Shown piece after piece: positions 14,957 through 19,146 of a DNA stretch of 19,146 nucleotides (positions are counted from its first letter, which is position 1; each line of letters opens with the position of its first letter). The position numbers and the translations under genes are program-made. The DNA is from CAYUJH01 sp964394585 (lineage in GTDB: Bacteria; Bacteroidota; Bacteroidia; Cytophagales; Flammeovirgaceae), in contig CAYMYI010000080.1 of the NCBI GenBank assembly GCA_964394585.1, positions 1 through 19,146 on the forward strand, read 5' to 3'. Below the pieces are notes generated by a model. The model had not been told where the DNA came from and did no database searches. It saw nothing but the letters and a program-made list of their open reading frames with translations.

Positions 14957-16252
14957 TTAATTAGAACCACATTCTTGCTTGAGAAATGAAGCGATGGCTT
15001 CAAACACCGCTTCTTCAGTGCTGTAGAACGAAGAATGCTCGCCAGCACTAAAACGATTCCGGCTTCCGTTGGTCAAAAAAACAAAGCCCATGTTGCGTTC
15101 GGGGTCAAAATACAAATCGCTGATGAGGCCATACGCTTCCCCAGGATGCCCTACCAAGGTATAATCGGAAAGGGCAATATCAGCTCGCGGCTGGTTGGTA
15201 AGCCGATGGATGCCTAAACCCCAAGAGAAAAATAAATCGTATGAAGTATTTCCATTATTCCCATCGTATTGCCAATGGCTCACTAACATTTGCTCTACCG
15301 TAGTAGGCTGTAACACCTGCACGCCTTCAAACATACCATGGTTCATGAGCATTCGCATAAAATTCGCTAAATCTGAAGCAGAGGCGCGCAACCCTCCTTG
15401 AGGTGCATGTACAAGTGCATTTGTCCCTATTTCATAGGTTTCCGCAATAGGAGTAGTGGCAAGGGTATCATCTTTTTGGGGAATCCATCGGTTTGCATTT
15501 GCTCGGTAAAGCGTAGCGAGTGCAACGTTAGGGGGCAAGGTGGCAGGATCAAAAGAAGCATTCATTTGTAGGGGAGTGAACAGACGCTCTTGGCAAAACG
15601 CTTGAAACGTTTGCCCACTTAATCGCTCTACAATGGTCCCCACAACACCCCATGCCACATTTGAATAGGTGAAATAGCTACCCGGCTGTTTATCAAGATA
15701 CAGCTCGGGCTGGTAGTAGCGTCCTTTGGGGGTAAGCAACTCTTTGAGGTGCAGTGGTTCTGCAAACATATTTGCGGCAAACTCTGAATAGTTTGCCGCA
15801 TCAACTAACGAAGACGTATGGTTCAGCAACATCCGTAAGGTGATTGGCATGTTAGGAAACTTTGGATTGCGAAGCGAAAAGTCGAGGTATTCGTTAACAT
15901 CGGCATCTAAACTAGCTTTTCCCTCTTCCACAAGTAGCAGAGCTGCCGCCGCAGCTACCGCCTTAGAAATAGAGGCAATGCGATAGGCGGTGTTTTCTGC
16001 TATTGGTATGTTGCGTTCGGTATTCGCCATCCCGAAATGCCCTTGGTAACGTACTTCATTCTCGCAAACTACCACAACCGACATCCCCATGAGCTGGTGG
16101 TACGTCATCACCTGAGCAAGCTTGGCATCGAGTGAAAACGAAATGGTATCTTCCGCCGTGGCAATGGTTTGTTGCTCGGAAGAATCACACCCAATCCCAC
16201 TTAACAGCATAAGCCCTATCAATACATACTGTATTTTTTTCAGGTCAATCAT
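14957..16252 (-). CDS. beta-lactamase-fold serine hydrolase lipoprotein (PF00144, class C / penicillin-binding-protein-like)
   Basis: 431 residues. The N-terminus has a hydrophobic stretch ending GIGC (Cys22), a lipobox with an atypical Gly at -3, so lipid anchoring is likely rather than certain. The three catalytic motifs of the family are all present: SISK (Ser94, Lys97), YSN (196-198) and HPG (369-371, in the place of K-[ST]-G). It should be an active serine hydrolase, for example a D-aminopeptidase, esterase or peptidoglycan-related enzyme; the substrate cannot be told. HPG in place of KTG makes true beta-lactamase activity less likely. It lies 14 bp after the 4-TM membrane gene and directly abuts the following lipoprotein gene, so the three form one unit. 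AAAGG sits directly before the ATG at 16252. Confidence 0.93.
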   Translation of the reverse strand: MIDLKKIQYVLIGLMLLSGIGCDSSEQQTIATAEDTISFSLDAKLAQVMTYHQLMGMSVVVVCENEVRYQGHFGMANTERNIPIAENTAYRIASISKAVAAAAALLLVEEGKASLDADVNEYLDFSLRNPKFPNMPITLRMLLNHTSSLVDAANYSEFAANMFAEPLHLKELLTPKGRYYQPELYLDKQPGSYFTYSNVAWGVVGTIVERLSGQTFQAFCQERLFTPLQMNASFDPATLPPNVALATLYRANANRWIPQKDDTLATTPIAETYEIGTNALVHAPQGGLRASASDLANFMRMLMNHGMFEGVQVLQPTTVEQMLVSHWQYDGNNGNTSYDLFFSWGLGIHRLTNQPRADIALSDYTLVGHPGEAYGLISDLYFDPERNMGFVFLTNGSRNRFSAGEHSSFYSTEEAVFEAIASFLKQECGSN

Positions 16253-16266
16253 CCTTTAAAAAAAAT

Positions 16267-16713
16267 CTATTCAGAAACTTGTTGTAAATCGGGGCGTCGG
16301 ATTTTCCCTCCAGAGTTCCCCGTATTGGCGAGTAGGTAAAACACCCCTAAACTCCCAACAAAAGTTAGTATAACGAGTGCATTGGCAAACCCTAATTTGC
16401 GCTGTTGGGCAAACAAACTAACAACTGCGAGGGCACCTAATACAAAAACGCCCACCATAGCCGCTTCAGCTTGTTCTTCGTGTTCGTGGATGGCATCGTG
16501 GCTAAAACCGAGCTCTTCGATGGGGTCTTCGGCACTCTCTCCGGTTTCAAATGTCGGGTAGATAAAAAGTGCCGCAGCGATAAACAAGGCAAGGCCTGTT
16601 GTTTTAAGCGTTTGCTGGCTTCGCAATAAGCCAATTGCCAAAATTACGGCGCCTATCAGTACGCAAAACAATGAAAAATGATTTAATAGTAAGTGAGCTT
16701 GTACGGGGTTCAT
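16267..16713 (-). CDS. 4-TM membrane protein with His-rich loop, function unknown
   Basis: 148 residues from the ATG at 16713. An upstream in-frame start at 16755 would add 14 residues that do not look conserved, whereas MNPVQAHLLLNHF matches how such proteins begin. Four hydrophobic segments are visible (about 13-30, 37-53, 85-103, 110-129). Histidines cluster at the start (His7, His12) and in the loop FSHDAIHEHEEQAE (70-83; His72, 76, 78), on a pattern that could bind metal or haem. The last part, SGGKIRRPD, resembles the GG-x-I-R ending I recall from related Bacteroidota proteins, where a His often follows the Arg; here it is a second Arg. It resembles DUF2231-type membrane proteins loosely. 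It is divergent from hemF and heads the three-gene unit with the serine hydrolase and lipoprotein. Confidence 0.8.
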   Translation of the reverse strand: MNPVQAHLLLNHFSLFCVLIGAVILAIGLLRSQQTLKTTGLALFIAAALFIYPTFETGESAEDPIEELGFSHDAIHEHEEQAEAAMVGVFVLGALAVVSLFAQQRKLGFANALVILTFVGSLGVFYLLANTGNSGGKIRRPDLQQVSE

Positions 16714-16754
16714 AGTTGTATTTATTTTAATAATTGAACAAAAGGTAAGAGGCA

Positions 16755-16767
16755 AAGCCTATTTAAA
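16755..16767 (-). promoter_or_regulatory. 13-nt motif TTTAAATAGGCTT, copy facing the membrane-protein unit
   Basis: Read on the minus strand it is identical to 16903-16915 on the plus strand. It lies 41 bp upstream of the ATG at 16713. The two copies are divergent, each pointing toward its own gene, in the 269-bp region between the membrane-protein unit and hemF. A 13-nt match in so short a region is unlikely by chance, even allowing for AT-richness. Confidence 0.5.
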
Positions 16768-16902
16768 CGGTCTAATTTCATCTGAAAAGTTCCGTGCGCC
16801 AACTTTGCATAAGACGTTTTTTTGCGGATCATCCGAATAGATAATAGCATCGAAATTCACAAAAAATAGTTACAGTAAGGCCTTGTAGGCAGTAATCTGA
16901 TT

Positions 16903-16915
16903 TTTAAATAGGCTT
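16903..16915 (+). promoter_or_regulatory. 13-nt motif TTTAAATAGGCTT, copy facing hemF
   Basis: Partner of 16755-16767. It ends 67 bp before the hemF ATG and 23 bp before a -7-like CATCTTTG (16939-16946, 7 of 8 to TAnnTTTG), so it occupies the -33 region of a possible hemF promoter. It could be an operator or an upstream promoter element. Confidence 0.5.
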
Positions 16916-16982
16916 ATAAAATAATGGAAATTATCGTCCATCTTTGTAGAAATACAATACTACATAGAAAACTTTTTCCGAC

Positions 16983-17897
16983 ATGGCCCAACCTTCTGTT
17001 CTTACTAAAGAAATGATTACCGATTGGTTTAAAGAATTGCAAGATCGTATTTGCGAAGCATTAGAAACTGCCGATGGCGTAGGGCATTTTTTTGAAGACA
17101 ATTGGCAACGCGACGGCGGTGGCGGTGGGCGTTCTCGGGTCATTCAAGATGGCGCCGTTATCGAAAAAGGGGGAGTAAACTTCTCGGCGGTACATGGCAA
17201 AACCCCTCAGAAAATATTGCAGGCATTACAGCTCGAAAATGCCGATTTTTATGCTACCGGCGTTTCTATTGTGCTACATCCACGCAGTCCGCTTGTTCCC
17301 ATCATTCATATGAATGTGCGCTACTTCGAAATGTCGAACGGGGTGAATTGGTTTGGCGGAGGGATTGACCTCACTCCGCATTACATTGTTGAAGAAGACG
17401 CCAGGTTTTTCCATCAACAACTCAAAACCGTGTGCGATATGCACCATCCGACTTACTATCCAACCTTTAAAACTTGGGCCGATGAGTACTTCTACCTCAA
17501 GCACCGCGACGAAACCCGTGGCATTGGAGGAATTTTCTTTGATAGACTCACCGCCGAAGAGAATTTTAGCTTGGCAGATCGGTTTGCGTTTGTACAAGAT
17601 GTAGGCAATGCTTTTGCCCCTATTTATACGCATTTTATGCATAAAAACCGCAGTTTACCATTCACCGATCGGCATAAGCAATGGCAGATGCTGCGCCGAG
17701 GTCGATATGTAGAGTTCAACTTGGTATGGGATAAAGGCACGCGTTTCGGACTTGATACCAACGGACGAACTGAGTCAATCTTGATGAGCATGCCGCCGCA
17801 GGCAACCTGGCAATACAACCACCATCCAGAAGTTGGCTCTGAAGAACAAAAAACTCTTCAGCTATTAAAAAAAGGGGTTAACTGGGCAGAAAAATAA
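16983..17897 (+). CDS. hemF: oxygen-dependent coproporphyrinogen III oxidase
   Basis: 304 residues, the normal length. It performs the O2-dependent oxidative decarboxylation of coproporphyrinogen III to protoporphyrinogen IX in haem synthesis, as a soluble homodimer. Visible motifs: the glycine-rich RDGGGGGRSRV (43-53), SIVLHP and IIHMNVRYFEM (107-117, with His109 and Arg113), WFGGGIDLTPHY (123-134), KHRDETRGIGGIFFD (173-187) and RGRYVEFNLVWDKGTRFGL near the C-terminus. All look intact. It suggests an organism that lives with oxygen. The start at 16983 is the only sensible one. A possible -7 box, CATCTTTG, lies at 16939-16946. It is divergent from the membrane-protein unit and 193 bp ahead of the STAS gene. 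Confidence 0.97.
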   Translation: MAQPSVLTKEMITDWFKELQDRICEALETADGVGHFFEDNWQRDGGGGGRSRVIQDGAVIEKGGVNFSAVHGKTPQKILQALQLENADFYATGVSIVLHPRSPLVPIIHMNVRYFEMSNGVNWFGGGIDLTPHYIVEEDARFFHQQLKTVCDMHHPTYYPTFKTWADEYFYLKHRDETRGIGGIFFDRLTAEENFSLADRFAFVQDVGNAFAPIYTHFMHKNRSLPFTDRHKQWQMLRRGRYVEFNLVWDKGTRFGLDTNGRTESILMSMPPQATWQYNHHPEVGSEEQKTLQLLKKGVNWAEK

Positions 17898-17990
17898 GCA
17901 GTATAACCCTTTGTAGACGCCCCTAAGCAATTTTTGAAGGATTTTCACAGTTGTTGTAAAGCATTGGAAAATAGGCAAGGTAAACTATGC

Positions 17991-17998
17991 TATCTTTG
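17991..17998 (+). promoter_or_regulatory. candidate -7 box for the STAS-rnz unit
   Basis: TATCTTTG is an exact match to TAnnTTTG. A TTG at 17964-17966 is 24 nt upstream, a little farther than the usual -33 spacing. It would give a leader of roughly 85 nt before the ATG at 18091. The 193 bp between hemF and this gene hold no other recognisable feature. Confidence 0.45.
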
Positions 17999-18090
17999 CA
18001 ACATGGTTCGGTTTCGTAATACCTTAGAAACCAAGTATCCGATTGTTTTTAGTATCTTACTTTACAGAATCACTATTAAATATTGCAGAA

Positions 18091-18474
18091 ATGAAATATT
18101 CTATTAGCAAGGAAGAAAAGTATACGCTCATCTCGCTCGAAGAAGAAAAGCTCGATTCCCTGAAAGCCCCGCGCCTTAAGTCAGAGCTTGTTACACTTTT
18201 TCAAGCAGGTACGGTAAACCTGATTTTAGATTTACAACATGTGAAATATGTAGACTCTTCAGGGCTGAGCGCTATTCTTGTTGCCAACCGCTTAGCCAAA
18301 GAGGTAGAAGGGCAATTCATTATGGCGGGGTTAGGCGAACACGTCATGAAACTCATCAAGATTTCTAAGCTCGAAAGCGTCCTCGAAATTTTACCCACAG
18401 TAGAAGAAGCCGTAGACGCTGTTTTTTTAAGTGAAATCGAAAAAGATTTAGGCAAAGAAGAAAACGAAGGATAA
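18091..18474 (+). CDS. STAS-domain anti-sigma-factor antagonist (SpoIIAA-like)
   Basis: 127 residues from the ATG at 18091. The in-frame TTG at 18043 would add 16 poorly conserved residues and is rejected. The STAS fold is clear: a short N-terminal beta-part (KYTLISLEEEKLDSLKA), NLILDLQHVKYVDSSGLSAI (43-62) with the phosphorylatable serine of D-S-S-G (Ser56/57), and the C-terminal helices. Partner-switching proteins of this type bind an anti-sigma factor kinase when unphosphorylated. No kinase or phosphatase gene is in the window. The C-terminus ends in an acidic tail (KEENEG). rnz starts 71 bp downstream; I believe this gene order recurs in Bacteroidota, but this should be confirmed. Confidence 0.93.
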   Translation: MKYSISKEEKYTLISLEEEKLDSLKAPRLKSELVTLFQAGTVNLILDLQHVKYVDSSGLSAILVANRLAKEVEGQFIMAGLGEHVMKLIKISKLESVLEILPTVEEAVDAVFLSEIEKDLGKEENEG

Positions 18475-18486
18475 GTTTTACTCACT

Positions 18487-18521
18487 ACATCCTGCATACC
18501 AATGCTTTAGCAGCAGGATGT
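18487..18521 (+). other. 9-bp perfect inverted repeat between the STAS gene and rnz
   Basis: ACATCCTGC (18487-18495) pairs with GCAGGATGT (18513-18521). An inner TGC/GCA pairing (18503-18505 with 18510-18512) extends the 3' arm, leaving a 7-nt bulge on the 5' side. The sequence after it is T-rich but not a run (ATTTCTCATTTC), so it may be a weak terminator, an RNA processing site, or a leader element ending 24 nt before the rnz start. Confidence 0.6.
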
Positions 18522-18545
18522 ATTTCTCATTTCTATCAATTTATT

Positions 18546-19146
18546 TTGGCGTTTGAAGTTACCATTTTAGGGATTAGTGCCGCACTCCCCACTCGTAACC
18601 GGCATCTCACCGCTCAATTTGTGCAAGTTGGCAACACCTTTTTATTGCTCGATTGTGCTGAGGGTACGCAATATCAACTCAATAAATTCAGGCTGAAAGC
18701 GCAAAAAATTTCTCATATATTCATCACGCATTTGCACGCCGACCATTATTTAGGGCTGCCCGGTTTATTAGCATCATTTAGCCTACAAAACAGAACGGCA
18801 CCGCTTCATATTTACGCGCCTGCACCACTAGAAGAATTCCTGGAAGCCAACAAGCGTATTTCAGGAGGCAGTGAGTTCCCATACCCTATTCATTTCCACC
18901 CACATCCTGAAGCCGACTCGGCACTATTATTCGAGAATAACCACGTTGAAGTACACAGCCTCCCATTAGAGCATCGCGTATTTTGCCGTGGCTTTTTGGT
19001 GAAAGAGAAGCAGTCGTTGCGCAAGCTGTTTCCCGAACGCCTTCCCGAAACTCTTCCTTTTTCTTTTTATAATCAGTTAAAAGAAGGAATTGATATAGAG
19101 TTTGAAGGTAAAATCATTCGAGCAGAAGAGGTAACAGAGCCTCCCC
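18546..19146 (+). CDS. rnz: ribonuclease Z, N-terminal part (3' end outside window)
   Basis: An open frame of 200 codons running off the window. RNase Z is the metallo-beta-lactamase-fold endonuclease that makes the 3' end of tRNAs; full length is about 300 residues. The proposed start is the TTG at 18546, giving MAFEVTILGISAALPTRNRH, which aligns with the usual start; no ATG lies nearby in frame. Motifs: the first strand with LGISAALPT, the metal-binding HLHADH (62-67, usually HLHGDH in this family), and LPLEHRVFCRGF (138-150) holding the next conserved histidine. The second half, including the later metal ligands, is not in the window. The frame stays open upstream into the inverted repeat, so an unusual earlier start cannot be excluded. 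Confidence 0.9.
   Translation, partial: MAFEVTILGISAALPTRNRHLTAQFVQVGNTFLLLDCAEGTQYQLNKFRLKAQKISHIFITHLHADHYLGLPGLLASFSLQNRTAPLHIYAPAPLEEFLEANKRISGGSEFPYPIHFHPHPEADSALLFENNHVEVHSLPLEHRVFCRGFLVKEKQSLRKLFPERLPETLPFSFYNQLKEGIDIEFEGKIIRAEEVTEPP

Noticed and set aside
16714..16755. 14-residue N-terminal extension of the 4-TM protein
   Set aside because: The stretch does not look conserved, and MNPVQAHLLLNHF is the expected family start.
16818..16833. CGGATCATCCG palindrome in the hemF upstream region with a T-run beside it
   Set aside because: The T-run precedes the stem on the plus strand and the loop would be a single base, so it cannot be a terminator; as an operator it is too short to support alone.
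18008..18034. GGTTTC/GAAACC inverted repeat in the STAS leader
   Set aside because: Only 6 bp with an 11-nt loop, expected by chance in sequence of this length.

Overview
The window looks like a piece of chromosome from a member of the Bacteroidota, most likely a Cytophagales-type marine or freshwater bacterium. The evidence is a DUF5686 outer-membrane barrel protein, a giant secreted protein ending in a gliding-motility/type IX secretion (CHU_C, type B) sorting domain, lipoproteins with short lipoboxes, few Shine-Dalgarno sequences, TTG starts, and promoter-like TAnnTTTG (-7) motifs. Base composition is moderate and fairly even. I see no rRNA, tRNA, CRISPR array, insertion sequence, integrase or other sign of a recent island. 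It reads as a core-genome stretch with a few accessory surface and periplasmic genes.

Layout. 1-1703 (+): 3' part of a DUF5686 outer-membrane protein. 1804-3212 (+): a two-gene unit of a retropepsin-like protease (RimB-like, PF05618) and rimK, the ribosomal protein S6 glutamate ligase, which starts on TTG. 3377-8338 (-): a 1653-residue T9SS substrate with an IgGFc-binding-like head, eleven Ig-like repeats (seven of exactly 69 residues in an alternating A/B pattern), two PKD-like units, an FN3-like stalk and the sorting domain. 8410-10894 (-): purB, a c-type haem lipoprotein (DUF3365/Tll0287-like) and a single-domain rhodanese, separated by recognisable intrinsic terminators. 10963-13077 (+): a ModA-type binding protein with no modBC beside it, then an MFS exporter. 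13132-14483 (+): fmt and aroQ, overlapping by ATGA. 14480-16713 (-): a tightly packed three-gene unit of a 4-TM His-rich membrane protein, a beta-lactamase-fold serine hydrolase lipoprotein, and an uncharacterised lipoprotein. 16983-17897 (+): hemF. 18091-19146 (+): a STAS anti-sigma-factor antagonist and the 5' part of ribonuclease Z, with a strong inverted repeat between them.

How the genes fit together. Most are housekeeping: translation (rimK, fmt), purine synthesis (purB), the shikimate pathway (aroQ), haem synthesis (hemF) and tRNA 3' processing (rnz). Envelope functions are mixed in. I found no clear undescribed multi-gene defence or mobile system. The items most worth a second look are the alternating-repeat adhesin, the RimB-RimK pair, the terminator placed almost on top of the purB start, the three-gene membrane/hydrolase/lipoprotein unit with a 13-nt motif shared with hemF, and the possible Cys/His haem ligation of the DUF3365 lipoprotein.
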